Assembly (NCBI RefSeq): GCF_017654505.1
Contig: NC_054538.1
Span: 62,208,178-62,272,177 of the forward strand
Length of the DNA: 64,000 nucleotides
From: Polyodon spathula
Taxonomy: Eukaryota > Chordata > Actinopteri > Acipenseriformes > Polyodontidae
Direction of reading: 5' to 3'
Shown here: positions 26,392 to 36,792 of the stretch, in pieces
Layout of the letters: every line of letters starts with the position of its first letter
Numbering within the stretch: the first letter of the stretch is position 1
Position numbers and translations under genes: made by a program
The notes under the pieces: model-generated
Databases searched by the model: none
Told to the model about the DNA's origin: nothing
What the model saw: the letters and a program-made list of their open reading frames with translations, nothing else

Positions 26392-26466
<75 letters not shown>
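26392..26466. repeat. (AT)n microsatellite
   Basis: About 37 uninterrupted AT units. Confidence 0.97.
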
Positions 26467-26469
<3 letters not shown>

Positions 26470-26709
26470 AAAAGCAACAAACGAGAAATGCAAATGTTTT
26501 TATTAAATATCTTTTGAAATATTTTTATGCACATAACTAGGCAATAGCCTATACAGGTTGATTTATGATCGCATCAGTCGCTCCATCATTTACATATATT
26601 GAAATTTGCTGTCCACATGGGTCTGTCTTACCCCTGGAGGTGGCAAGGCGCTCGATTCTGCCTTGATCAATGTTGACTGTGAAGGAAGGAGTAGGAAAAA
26701 AACAGGCTG

Positions 26710-26723
26710 CCACCAGATGGAGC
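26710..26723 (+). promoter_or_regulatory. CTCF-like site
   Basis: CCACCAGATGGAGC matches the CTCF core consensus CCASYAGRKGGCRS at 13 of 14 positions (A for the conserved C at position 12). It lies about 5 kb upstream of the bcl11a start. A single motif match in 64 kb is weak evidence. Confidence 0.3.
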
Positions 26724-27327
26724 GGGGTCTACGGAAAGGTCAAGGTTAGCGCTCAGCCTACTAGTGAATCGACTGCAGCCTCACAGATATATCTCTTATA
26801 GAAGCACCCACTGGGGCTTCTCACAATCACATCTAATACAAAAGGCAGTCACAGAATGAGATCGCTTCATCTGAATACTAAAATTGTTATTAGGATACAT
26901 TAGAAAGAAATCACACACGTGATCCCGAAAAAGCTTTGCAATTTGTGATTGAAATAAAACCTATTAGATGTTGATTTAATAGCGAGGAAGTTAAGTGCTC
27001 TTTTATAGCTCTGATTTTCAAACGAATTTTGGAGCTCTATGAGTATTGTCTAGAATAACATAGCTTTTAACCTCAAACGATTGCCATTTGGTGCTTATAT
27101 AAAACGACAAGTCTTTTTTTTAAAAAAGGAAACACTTAATGTACTCTTTGAGTCAATTTCGCCATAGTGCTGCTAGAGCTATCGTTTGGGTAAAAATCAT
27201 TAAAAAAAAATAAAAATAAAATGAACTGAAGTTATGACCTTGCCACATGCTGTGTATTTGTATGTTCTGTGTGGCGATTACTAAACATTAGAGACAAAGT
27301 GCGTACATAAACATAATGGATATGATG

Positions 27328-27330
<3 letters not shown>

Positions 27331-27405
<75 letters not shown>
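27331..27405. repeat. (ATT)n microsatellite
   Basis: About 25 uninterrupted ATT units. Confidence 0.97.
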
Positions 27406-27700
27406 TCCAAAACAACAGCTCACAAATGCAGATACGATCAAACAGCCCTTTTAATTTAATAGTCTGAGTGGTTGGGGTGAGATACTGTTTGGGCTGGGGA
27501 CACACAACATGACTAGTTTGTTTACTCTGGATGATGTGGATTGGATTGGCGGGGCCTTTACTTTAACAAAGAGAAGGGGCATAAAAATGATAATATAAGA
27601 ATATATAATAAGAAGTTTACTAATTCCATATTTATTTTTAAATTAAACATACATACATGAAAATATTTTTTTTTTAAGGAGAAAAATCCTCTATTAAAGG

Positions 27701-27705
27701 ATATA

Positions 27706-27766
<61 letters not shown>
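27701..27766. repeat. (AT)n microsatellite
   Basis: AT array with one G interruption near its start. Confidence 0.97.
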
Positions 27767-27769
<3 letters not shown>

Positions 27770-28569
27770 TTTTTATTAAATTTGTGTATCAGAAGCGATG
27801 TTGGATGAAGGAACCTGATTTTATCTCTATGTAAAGGAGATGGGAGTACATAACTAACTTGAAAATTTTAAAATTCTCAAGGTTTGCAGTACAACCATTA
27901 CTCATGGTAAATTGGATGGAATTTGATTTACCGTTGTCTTACCTGTTCCTTAAAAAAACAAACACCACAGTTGCTTAAAGGTAAAACAAATTCAGAAATA
28001 CATACATAAAACAGGCAACAGTTAAAATGGGCAAGTACGATGTTATTCAACTAAACTCGAGATGTCACATCTCCTCTTATACTTTGGGTAGCCAGTGTAA
28101 ATATGAGACGTTAACGCTTTTCTTACCTTACCCGAAGGATAAAGTCCGTTTCTGTTAACATCAAAATTGATGATGATATCGCTTTTATGTGATGTTTGCT
28201 GACCACGCTCACGTCCAGAAACCCCGAAGCTAAAAGCACTTTACACCATAGAGCGCAGTCTTTTGTCTAAAAGGTTATGTCTGGGGGCCACACTGTTCTT
28301 ACTTCATACTGAAAACCACTGAAAAAGCTTTACTGTCCCTACATGATTTACACCCCCTGAGTGCTTGGATGTATATCCCACACGTTACAGTTCAACCGAT
28401 ATTATTACTGTATTGCATAAACGACTGGCGGGGCAATATAAATCACAAGTATTGGAATCTGGGGGTGCATATTGCAAGCCAAAATAATAGGGCTATACTT
28501 GTGTGTTTTGGAGTTCCTATATTATTAAGGTATCCAAATTATATACATCGTCGGGTTAAGCCAAGCTGC

Positions 28570-28593
28570 AATATATATATATATGATATATAT

Positions 28594-28643
<50 letters not shown>
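28570..28643. repeat. (AT)n array with internal palindrome
   Basis: The array includes ATATGATATATATATCATAT, a perfect palindrome, before the uniform AT tract. Confidence 0.95.
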
Positions 28644-28646
<3 letters not shown>

Positions 28647-30330
28647 AAATGCCGCAGAAACGGGTTTACATTGTTGGCTGTTGATATTCTCACTAATAAA
28701 ACGCATAGCAGAAGCTTAAACTGCAGATCTGACGGCAGCAATTTAAAATCCATACAGTACTTCTATATAATGACATCCACGCATCTTGTGTAACGCACAC
28801 GTATCATAAGTAAAACTTGATTAGTATTTAAAGGGTTAAATCGTTGCAATAAATGAATGTACAACGTGTACCAGTAGATTCAAATCAACCACAGAATAAA
28901 GCAATGTTGGGAATATTAGGTTTTCTTTGTTGCAGTACATTATGTATGTCATCAATCTACCTTTGTCTATAAATGTATTATAAAATGTGGCCCTAACCCT
29001 AATAAAGGCAGCTGAAAAAACAATTTCCTCGATTACATTTTTTGTTTTAACCTTGTCAGTAAAAATAGTATTGTATCTTTACATTTTATCATCAACACTC
29101 AAAGAGAATACACATTTGTCACCCCCTGTGTATATAAACAACATGACGTGTGATAATGTATTAGCCTCCACCTTGGTCCTTGGTGTATGACTATAATACA
29201 ATGCCTTATGTAACTATTGCATTTTCTCATGTTTAACTAATCATCTATTAGCCATAGTTTATTGTTCGTTGTATATTAGTATTTGTGTTAAACAATTATT
29301 AGTTTCGATTAACAGTTATCATGTTGAAGGATAATAGCCTATAGTAAGGGTATAACTTTATGCAGGCATGCTAATTAGGGAACATCAATGTTACTTTCTT
29401 TTTGGCTTTCGTGAGTTTTACAACATGGACTTTTTAGGAAGTTACCCCAGACAGTGCAGGTGGGACGCGTAAATGCACATGTTTGGACTGTATATAAAAT
29501 ATTATTCAGGACGTTTACACTTTTCGGTAGCCTATACTTGTACTAAAAATCGTTGCTTATAACGCAAACTTCTGTTCTATAAAACCAAACCAATATTACA
29601 GACAGGTCACCTATCTTAAAAACACTACTATAGTCTACATAAAACAAACGATAACGGGCGATCCTTGTAAAAGTTGATTTTTCTTAATATATGGCAAAGT
29701 TAAAAAGTAAAACTACATTTTAAAGACATGCTGACCCACTTTTTCGCTTCTTTACAAAGCAAACAATAATTACGATATAACTCAGGATCCGTGAAAAGAC
29801 CATATGACATCGTGTTTGATATATTTATATTATCTTTTTTTGGTTTTTATTTTGTTTAAGATACAATCGATAGAATAGTTGGATTCTAGAATCTAATACG
29901 ATCGAGCCAGCTGTAAGACATCTTTACATGCATCGTTTCAGGAAACACAATACCCCTTTATGAGAAGATCTGATTTCGAATTCAAGCAGCAGATTTTCTG
30001 AGAGAACATGTCAAAAGTGAAAATAACATATGTATTTATTACAAACAGCTTCGTTCTGCGCAGCTGGACCATCACATATTCGAAATACATACATTACCAT
30101 TATAAATGTGTTTCAGCCTTAGGCTTTAAAGTCGCACCAATTCTAGTAATACGAGATTTACCGATTGCAAACGATTTCCCCAAACCAACCCGCTTATATA
30201 CCGATTTTGATTTAGAGTATTGTATAGTTTCTAGGTTTTTCTATGTCCACATTACTGCATATTTTACCTTTCACCACTATCTCTATTTAGAGACAGTTGG
30301 TATATTGAAATGTTTTCAATAGCCACACAC
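28644..30330. other. Gene-free flank upstream of the promoter
   Basis: AT-rich unique sequence with no recognised gene or repeat. A 104-codon open frame at 30008-30322 has no recognisable domain and is probably chance. Confidence 0.5.
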
Positions 30331-31213
30331 TTTTACTTCCCCTTTACAATAACGCATCGATGCTTCCCTTTTGTAAACTAACCTGGTCCGCTTGGAAAAT
30401 ATTTCCACTCACTGCTCAGATTTATCCTCGGTGCTCAACTTCCTCCCAGATCCTTTCTCTATGTTCCCATTGATTTTCTCCCCCTTTGTATTCCCATCCC
30501 AGATTCCGCGTCTAGCTCACGTTTTCATTACATTTCGCTCTTGTGATTCACTTATGTAGCCACTAGTCTCATTACTTTTTACTAGTTTGCATGGTTATTT
30601 CTCCAACCCCCATTCAATTCATGTCACTGGGTTTGTATATCTGTCTAGTTTACTGGAAGGTGTAATTGTTTTAGTGTTTTTATTTTTTGTAGGCGTTTTT
30701 ATTTTAAACCTACTTTTGCTAGTCTGTTGAATCCTCAGCTGTCCTTTTTGGTTTCACAATAGCAGCCCAGTTTAAACGTATCTGTCGACCTGTCGCTGTT
30801 TCTCTAGCACTTGTTCCCCTTGCCCTGTTTGCTTCTTTCTTCCAACTTGTTTTTACATTACCCCTGCGCTTTGACTCCGTGTTACTCGTATCGTTTACTC
30901 TCCTGACATTGCCGGGTCCCTTCTTATTGCCCTGTTATTTAAATGCATTCTTGACGCATTTGTATTTTTGCCTTCTCAATTGTCCTGCTACGGAACCTTT
31001 CCCTGTTGTGCATGTAATCACCTCACTACTTTACTTTCCACATTGTTAAGTTTGGTTTGATTGCACCGGTTTTGTTTTAACCCGCGTCTCTTAATTTAGT
31101 GAGTGCTGTTTTATGACCGCGAGCTTGTTTTCTGTTTGTTCCATGCCCAGGTCCCTGATCAATGTCCACTGCGACAGCTTGCATTAGACAATTTTTTTTC
31201 TTCTGTACCACAT

Positions 31214-31425
31214 GTCCAGCCCCTTAATACCTTGCTCATGCCTTCTCTTGGTCTATTTGTTTCACGTCCAGCCCCCAGATCAATGCCCATAGTTTTTATT
31301 TGACATGTTTCCCCTCTTGTCCAGCCCCCTTGATCTCTCTGTCCATTGGCTTCTTTAGGTCTGTTTTTCATGTCCAGCCCCTAATGACTGTCCATTGGTT
31401 TTGTTATTTCCATCCCCTCCGCCTC
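31214..31425 (+). repeat. 53-bp degenerate promoter repeat with inverted CCAAT boxes
   Basis: GTCCAGCCCC recurs at 31214, 31266, 31319 and 31372, a spacing of 52-53 bp. Between copies GTCCATTGG occurs at 31341 and 31390, each containing ATTGG, the inverted CCAAT box bound by NF-Y in other promoters. The units are otherwise well diverged, so the duplication is old. Confidence 0.65.
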
Positions 31426-31477
31426 CTCTCTGTCTTTGCCCTGCCCATGTTTTGTATGTCTGTGTCCATCCATCTCC

Positions 31478-31518
31478 TGACGTTCAAGTTCGTAGGGACG
31501 TCACGTCCGCACTTGAAC
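31478..31518. promoter_or_regulatory. CRE-like palindromic element
   Basis: TGACGT (31478-31483) is a CREB/ATF half-site. A perfect 13-bp palindrome GGACGTCACGTCC (31496-31508) contains the half-site again. It lies between 8-bp inverted arms GTTCAAGT (31482-31489) and ACTTGAAC (31511-31518). It is about 60-100 bp upstream of the first uORF and likely sits in the core promoter or earliest leader. I recall similar sequence at the human BCL11A 5' end; that needs alignment. Confidence 0.6.
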
Positions 31519-31577
31519 TTGTAGCTCAGGGGGGCTTTTGCCATTTTTTCATCTCTCTCTCTCTTTTCAAAAAAGCC

Positions 31578-31631
31578 ATGACGGCTATCCCACAATCCAT
31601 CTTCCCTGCGCCATCTTTGTATTATTTCTAA
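31578..31631 (+). CDS. bcl11a uORF1, 17-codon leader peptide
   Basis: An upstream ORF in the bcl11a leader encodes MTAIPQSIFPAPSLYYF. Its ATG lies in good context (AAAGCCATGA, purine at -3) in the same frame as the main protein, but TAA at 31629-31631 ends it 105 nt before the main ATG. I recall a nearly identical 17-codon peptide in the human BCL11A leader, which would imply constraint on the peptide and not just on the start codon. A scanning ribosome would usually initiate here first, so the main protein would depend on leaky scanning or reinitiation. The C-terminal YYF before the stop could matter if the nascent peptide stalls ribosomes; that is inference. No signal peptide or domain. Confidence 0.6.
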   Translation: MTAIPQSIFPAPSLYYF

Positions 31632-31641
31632 TTTATTTTGG

Positions 31642-31689
31642 ATGTCAAAGGCATTGATGAAGATATTTTCTCTGGAGTCTCCTTTCTAA
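31642..31689 (+). CDS. bcl11a uORF2, 15 codons
   Basis: The second upstream ORF starts 10 nt after uORF1 ends and encodes MSKALMKIFSLESPF, in a frame different from both uORF1 and the main ORF. The ATG context (TTTGGATGT) is moderate, with G at -3? being absent: the -3 base is T, so initiation may be weak. A second in-frame ATG lies at 31657. The nucleotide sequence may be better conserved than this peptide, since by memory human differs by a base indel in this tract. It may be only a bystander uORF. Confidence 0.4.
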   Translation: MSKALMKIFSLESPF

Positions 31690-31702
31690 CCCGGCTCTCC
31701 CG

Positions 31703-31708
31703 ATGTGA
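31703..31708 (+). promoter_or_regulatory. Minimal ATG-TGA start-stop uORF
   Basis: ATGTGA in the bcl11a leader is a start codon directly followed by a stop, 28 nt before the main ATG and in the third frame. Start-stop elements can hold ribosomes with an empty A site and reduce downstream initiation in known cases. The context is CTCCCGATGT, so the -3 base is C and initiation may be inefficient. Confidence 0.5.
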
Positions 31709-31736
31709 ACCGAGCTCAAAGCCACCACCAACCACC

Positions 31737-31791
31737 ATGTCTCGCCGCAAGCAAGGCAAACCCCAGCACTTAAGCAAACGGGATTTTACGC
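31737..31791 (+). CDS. bcl11a: BCL11A coding exon 1 (partial gene)
   Basis: BCL11A (CTIP1/EVI9) is a nuclear zinc-finger repressor acting in blood, brain and other lineages, working with NuRD and other corepressors. This exon encodes MSRRKQGKPQHLSKRDFT plus the first base of codon 19. The MSRRKQ..P..HL start is the known RBBP4/NuRD-binding peptide shared by BCL11, SALL and FOG proteins. The start is certain: the context is ACCACCATGT and the residues match the family. The donor is C|GTAAGT at 31792, phase 1, and the split codon c|cc gives Pro19 on joining to exon 2. KPQHLSKRDF distinguishes it from BCL11B. Without splicing the frame would stop two codons later. The leader upstream holds three uORFs. 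Confidence 0.97.
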
Positions 31792-32658
31792 GTAAGTAAA
31801 AAAAAAAGAAAAAAAATGTAATTTACAAAATTTTCTTCACTTTTCCCAGCCACGATCTTTACATTTTTTTTACTGTAAAGAAGTAAACAGTGACCACGAG
31901 CGAAAAATGTTGGTGACGGGTATACTGGACATTGGACAGCGAGGATCGTGGTCAAGTGGACTTGAGAAATTGCATGGCGAGATTTCCTTTTGCAGTAACA
32001 AATAACCTCTTACAATGTGATGACTATACAACTTAAGCAGAAAAAAAGTTTTCATGTTGTGCATTCAGCTTTTTGAAACCGGAATACTTTACAGTCAGAT
32101 AGTCTATCGCAAATAAGCTCTGTGTTTCATGCCCCCAGTGCGCTTTTAGCCACTAAGGGCATATGGTAGGTAGGTGATCGTACTAGGCATGCATGTTTTA
32201 TTAGACCATGTTTTACATTTCTAGTGTAAGCCCATGTAAAAACTACCTGTTTATCTCCTGGAGAGGATTTCCCTCCTCTCGTTCTGTTTTTTGGAAGATT
32301 TTCAAAAAAGTGGAAGTGGATTTTGATTGGGAAAAATCTCGTGTCTGAATGTTTACAAGCACCGCGTGTGCGGAACCTCCTGCCAACAACGTCGAAACGG
32401 GAAAAAAGAGTAATATTCACCAACATTTCTTCCGAATACACGCATAGATCGCAGTAAAACGAAAGCATGTGTAGAAGAGTTTTATTTCTGAAACTAGATG
32501 AAGATTGCTCTTGTATTCTTTAGTAGTTTTAGAGTACGTGCTTTCGAAAGGAAAAACAGGAACCCCGTTTGTTATTCGTATCAATAAAGTAGAATTAGAA
32601 TGCTGGACAAATAATCATAGTATAGTATAGCGCATATTATATATATATATCTTATAAA

Positions 32659-32684
32659 GCTAATATATATATATATATATTAGC
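32659..32684. repeat. 26-bp perfect palindrome
   Basis: GCTAATATATATATATAT...ATTAGC is its own reverse complement over 26 bp and could extrude as a cruciform. Just after it AATGCTCATGAAG occurs twice (about 32700 and 32733). Confidence 0.85.
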
Positions 32685-33437
32685 ATATATATAAACAAAT
32701 AATGCTCATGAAGGTATCATTACATATTGAGACAATGCTCATGAAGTGCTTACAGACAAACACGCTGAGTGCTAAAGGACTCACGATTCCTCCGCTGTTT
32801 GAAATTAATTAAATTAAGGTAACATTTTTTTTTTTTTTTAATTAAAAATAAGTGTTAATGTTTTCGATTTTGTTTTCCTCTCCTCTGTCAGTAAGTTATG
32901 ATAGTCAGGGATAGACTTTAAATCGTTGACTTTGTTGCTGATTTTAAATGATAGAATTGCTAGCTTCGAGTTTTTTTTTTTTTGCTTGAGAAATAATTTT
33001 AAAAAAATTAAGTACGACGACTTCAAAATGTAGGCTATACCAACATTTTTTTTTGTCAAGGACCAGGACAAAAATAATATTGCGCATAAGGATGATTATT
33101 GCTAATTTCTGACAGCATGAATAGTTTTTTGTGGGTCCATTAAAACTACACTCTTGAATTGAATCAAATTTAATGTAAACATATATACGTTTTTTAAAAC
33201 GAACCTATTTTTGTTATGCTTTGATAAATAATTTATTTAAAACAACGACCCGTACTCGGTTACCCAGCTCAAGATACAAGACGTTATAAAGGAGCAACAT
33301 TTAAAGTTCTGTTTTTTTCTGGTGGGTTCGTCGCTAGGCGGCAGAAGAACATCAGAAACTGGAAACCAACTTGAACCTGATCAATTTCAACACCACCTCA
33401 ATCTATGTATCCTGACTGTTTGGAATAAAATGAAACT

Positions 33438-33490
33438 ATATATATATATATTATATCTATATATATATCATATAGATATCTATATATATA
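33438..33490. repeat. Imperfect (AT)n with TATAGATATC palindromes
   Basis: AT array interrupted by ATCTATATATATATCATATA and GATATC words, giving nested palindromes. Confidence 0.9.
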
Positions 33491-34929
33491 GTAAACCAGT
33501 AAGTTTGACAGTAATAATATATGTGATATATACGTTTTCTTCCCCTTTAATGTAACAGATGGTTAACCTTATTAGAATTTGAATTAGGTTTTATTGGTTG
33601 GCTTTTTTCTTGACTTCCACCTTCTTACAAAACATAACTGAAACATCTTTGTCATGTTTAATAATTTGTGTCGTTGCAAAGTTTTTTGTAAATAAGACGC
33701 TTAAAATGAAGAATCTTCAAGTGTAATCATTTTCAGAGGTAAGTGAGAAGTTACTGTTCTAAAGCTATCGTCTTTTCGAAATCATAAACTATAAAAAGGC
33801 ATTCTTTCCCGATCAGGCGTAGTTTTCTTCTAAGCCACGTGTTCAGTGTGCTGAATCAAGATCTTAAGCCCTAATACTGTGTGTTAATTTTTCTGCAAAA
33901 CGACTTTAGCAAGTACTGCAGAGCTACAGACCCTATTCTAACTAATGTATTGCATTTATAAATGTTACAGAAATCATACATCGATGTATTTAGTTTCAGT
34001 TACTGTAACACTAGTGTACAGCCTTACAATATCCTTTGATACAATTGCTGTACATGCGATATAATATCAACTATTGTAACGAAGGGAACTGTCAAAGTTT
34101 TCTTCAAATAAGCATGCACACGTATTAAGAATTTTTGTAATAATGATTACAACAGAAACTAAAATAAATTGAGAAACATTGAAGAATGTGAAATTGCAAT
34201 TAGTATTAAATGGGTGTTTTCAGTAAGATAGGAAATAACAAGTTCACAAGGTTGTTTGTGCAGTTTATTTTCATTTACGGATTATCTGTGAATATCCGCT
34301 CCAATTTCGAGTAAATAATTTATAGATTAGGATGAGCATTAAGCGATCTGTCGATTACTTAATTTTTCTTTAAAAATACATTGCGGTTTGAACCCCCCCC
34401 CAACCCCACCCCCCCGCCAAATCAACTAAAGACCATTCCTTTCCTTGTGTAGGCGAAGGTATTCCAAAAACTCAAAGACTTCATGCAGCTTCCATTAGGC
34501 AATGAATCAGGTGATACAAGTATTTAGGTTAGAGAGATTTAACAATTCAATTTGGGGTCCTTTTATTTTATTATTTTTACTTTACCGGTATCACAACAAT
34601 AAAAACAAATTATGCTATAAAACATATATTTGATGTATTTTACTTTTCTTGTATTTCATAATTACGCTTGCTTTTATTTTGATGTACTTTTTTTATTTAT
34701 GCACAGATTCTGACAAGTTTATTGAATGCATTTTGAAAGTTTACATAACAATTAAATACATAAATGCCATATGTAATATAACTATTTAAAAATATTTAAT
34801 TGATCAGCTTGATGTGTAAAAATAGCCCAACTGCTGTAGTCCTTTATGTGAATTATGCGGCATCTTTAAGTTATTGTTGTTTCAAGTAAATGTACTGGAG
34901 TGTTATGTAACTCTCATATTCCAGCTGCT

Positions 34930-35390
34930 GACCTGACATAAAATTAAAGGTAGTACCAGAGGTAAGAAATGATCACGTTATCTCAGTGTCCTAGTTGCAG
35001 TGCAGATGTAGCATGGCATTGCTCTCTCGAATGATATTTCTCACAGCACAACTGGGAGCTACTCCAAATCTGCCCCTCAATATGTGGTCTAGGTAGGGAT
35101 GAAATAAATCTAACCCGAGTTCACAGCATCCCAGCACTTTATCAAAATCTGTTCCAATCTTCTGAAGTCAAATTAAAATCTATTTTTTGATTCTCAGAGG
35201 CTTTAGGTTCATTAAAACGTGAAATTGGCAGCTTAGTAAAGAAGGTCAAGCTGCTTAACCATTTAAAAGCTCTAGTAATATTTTCACCTTTGTGAAATGG
35301 TTTAACATCTAAATGGGAACTGTATCCTATTAAAAGCTCCCCTTTCCTTATAGTATTTAGCTTAAGTCTATAGCTTCATCTATGTTTAAA
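34930..35390. promoter_or_regulatory. Candidate conserved element in intron 1
   Basis: About 460 bp of unique, balanced sequence between AT-rich tracts, with words such as GAAATGATCACGTTATCTCA (CACGTTATC) and CTTTATCAAAATCTG, and repeated TTAAAAGCTC (35264, 35332). No exon-like frame and no transposon signature. The call rests on texture and position. Confidence 0.35.
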
Positions 35391-35676
35391 ATAGGAATTG
35401 TGAAGGGTTAAACACAAGTTTTATTCTGTCTTTTAAAAAAAAAAAAAAGTAAAACCTCTGAAGCATAGTCCGTTCAGAAATTGAATTCAAAGGTATTCAT
35501 CAAGGCAAAATGAAACAACAAAACATTCAACTGTGCTAAAATTGAATACACACCATTTTGTCATTTTAATTTTTTATAAAGCAGTGGTCCCCAGCACAAA
35601 TGTGTGGTGGGCACATTTGATTGTTTCCCTTTTAAGACTACAAAGGACAAACTGAACAAAAAAAATAAAAATAAAA

Positions 35677-35680
<4 letters not shown>

Positions 35681-35749
<69 letters not shown>

Positions 35750-35760
35750 AGATATATATA
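35681..35760. repeat. (AT)n microsatellite
   Basis: About 80 bp of AT with a TTATATATATATAGAT variation at its end. Confidence 0.97.
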
Positions 35761-36462
35761 AAGTTGAAAGCAATTTATTTCAATACACATCTGATGTTGT
35801 TTATCCCTGCAAATCTGTTTTCTGATACAGTTGACATGTCTTGTATAATGATTGTCTGTCTATGATTTGTCAAATAATGCTTTTTAAGACAGGCTGTTTG
35901 AGGCACAAGTTAACTTCTTTCTTTGCTCTATAAATTGTATATAGATCTGTTCTCTTTATTTGAATTAAGTCAATGTAAAATGCATGTTGCCTGCTGATGC
36001 ATAACAGAGGAAGCTTTTTTTAGTTACATTAAATTGTACTAACTTGTATTTTTAATAACGGTCTACTGAGCACACATGTATTGGATGCTTTTATTGTAGC
36101 TTAAAACTGATTTTTGTCTGTTAGAGAATATTTTTCAATCTTTACCAAAGCAAAACAATCCTGCCCTATACCAGCTTTCCTCACAGTTCATTGTCTCTGT
36201 AGCTTACTGTAAATCTTGTTAGACAGTAATGGCTATTGCTGGGCTTTTGCAATACAATCAACACAAGTAAACATTTATCTTAACGCTGCTTTGAAAGATA
36301 GAACACGTCAGATTCTGGGTCTCTTTTTTTAATTAACAGCATTATATTTTGAGGAAGAAAACAGAACGTTGAAAAAAAGTGATTTGTAAAACTTTTGGCA
36401 CTGAATTGTTCTTGCTCTAATGTTCTTATCCTCTCTCTTTTTTATTGTTCATCCTGCTATAG

Positions 36463-36792
36463 CCGAACCTCTGCAAGCCATTCTTACAGGTGATGAATCG
36501 GAACAGGGGACACTGAGAGCTCCAGAAGGGGACCACGACCTTCTAACTTGTGGCCAGTGTCAGATGAACTTCCCTTTGGGGGATATTCTAATTTTTATTG
36601 AGCACAAAAAGAAGCAATGCAATGGCAGTCTCTGCATGGACAAAGCTGTGGATAAGCCACCTTCACCCTCACAAAGTGAGCCGAAAAAAGCCTCCAATCC
36701 TGTAGAGGTTGGCATCCAGGTCACGCCAGAGGATGATGATTGTTTGTCAACATCCTCAAGAGGAATTTGCCCAAAACAGGAAAAAGTAGCAG
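36463..36792 (+). CDS. bcl11a: BCL11A coding exon 2 (CCHC zinc finger)
   Basis: This 330-nt exon (residues 19-128 plus one base of codon 129) continues exon 1 in phase 1 at both ends, the same length I recall for mammals. It opens with PEPLQAIL. The CCHC finger ligands are C48, C51, H66 and C71 within [19 protein letters not shown] and [11 protein letters not shown]; in known BCL11A this finger mediates self-association. An acidic/Ser-rich segment follows with [19 protein letters not shown] and the closing RGICPKQE. The acceptor is CTGCTATAG|CC and the donor CAG|GTAAAT at 36793. Differences from mammals cluster before the finger (for example [11 protein letters not shown]), and the finger itself is almost unchanged. 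[15 protein letters not shown] and the short pre-finger spacer fit BCL11A, not BCL11B. Confidence 0.97.

Larger units (their letters stand above)
30340..31570 (+). promoter_or_regulatory. Pyrimidine-rich bcl11a promoter region
   Basis: For about 1.2 kb the plus strand is strongly enriched in C and T (many TTCC, CTTCCTCCC and TCTCTCTCTC words), ending close to the bcl11a leader. It contains inverted CCAAT boxes and CRE-like sites near its 3' end. CpG dinucleotides, rare elsewhere, become frequent from about 31480 onward (about 15 in the next 320 bp by eye). No TATA box stands out, consistent with a dispersed, TATA-less promoter. The exact start site cannot be placed. Confidence 0.6.
31792..36462 (+). 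other. bcl11a: bcl11a intron 1 (4671 bp)
   Basis: It begins GTAAGT and ends with a pyrimidine-rich tract and TATAG just before exon 2. It is AT-rich, with several microsatellites and a candidate regulatory island at 34930-35390. A 113-codon antisense open frame at 32127-32468 has no recognisable domain. No other exon was seen. Confidence 0.9.

Noticed and set aside
27232..27441. Poly-asparagine frame
   Set aside because: Artefact of the ATT microsatellite read on the minus strand.
28990..29003. CCCTAACCCTAA telomere-like motif
   Set aside because: Only two units, too short for an interstitial telomere.
30008..30322. 104-codon open frame upstream of bcl11a
   Set aside because: No domain and no exon signals; consistent with chance.
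32127..32468. 113-codon antisense open frame near exon 1
   Set aside because: No domain or start context; may overlap regulatory sequence but not supported as coding.
31737..36792. BCL11B as the gene identity
   Set aside because: KPQHLSKRDF, the short spacer before the zinc finger and [15 protein letters not shown] fit BCL11A; BCL11B has a longer, different spacer.
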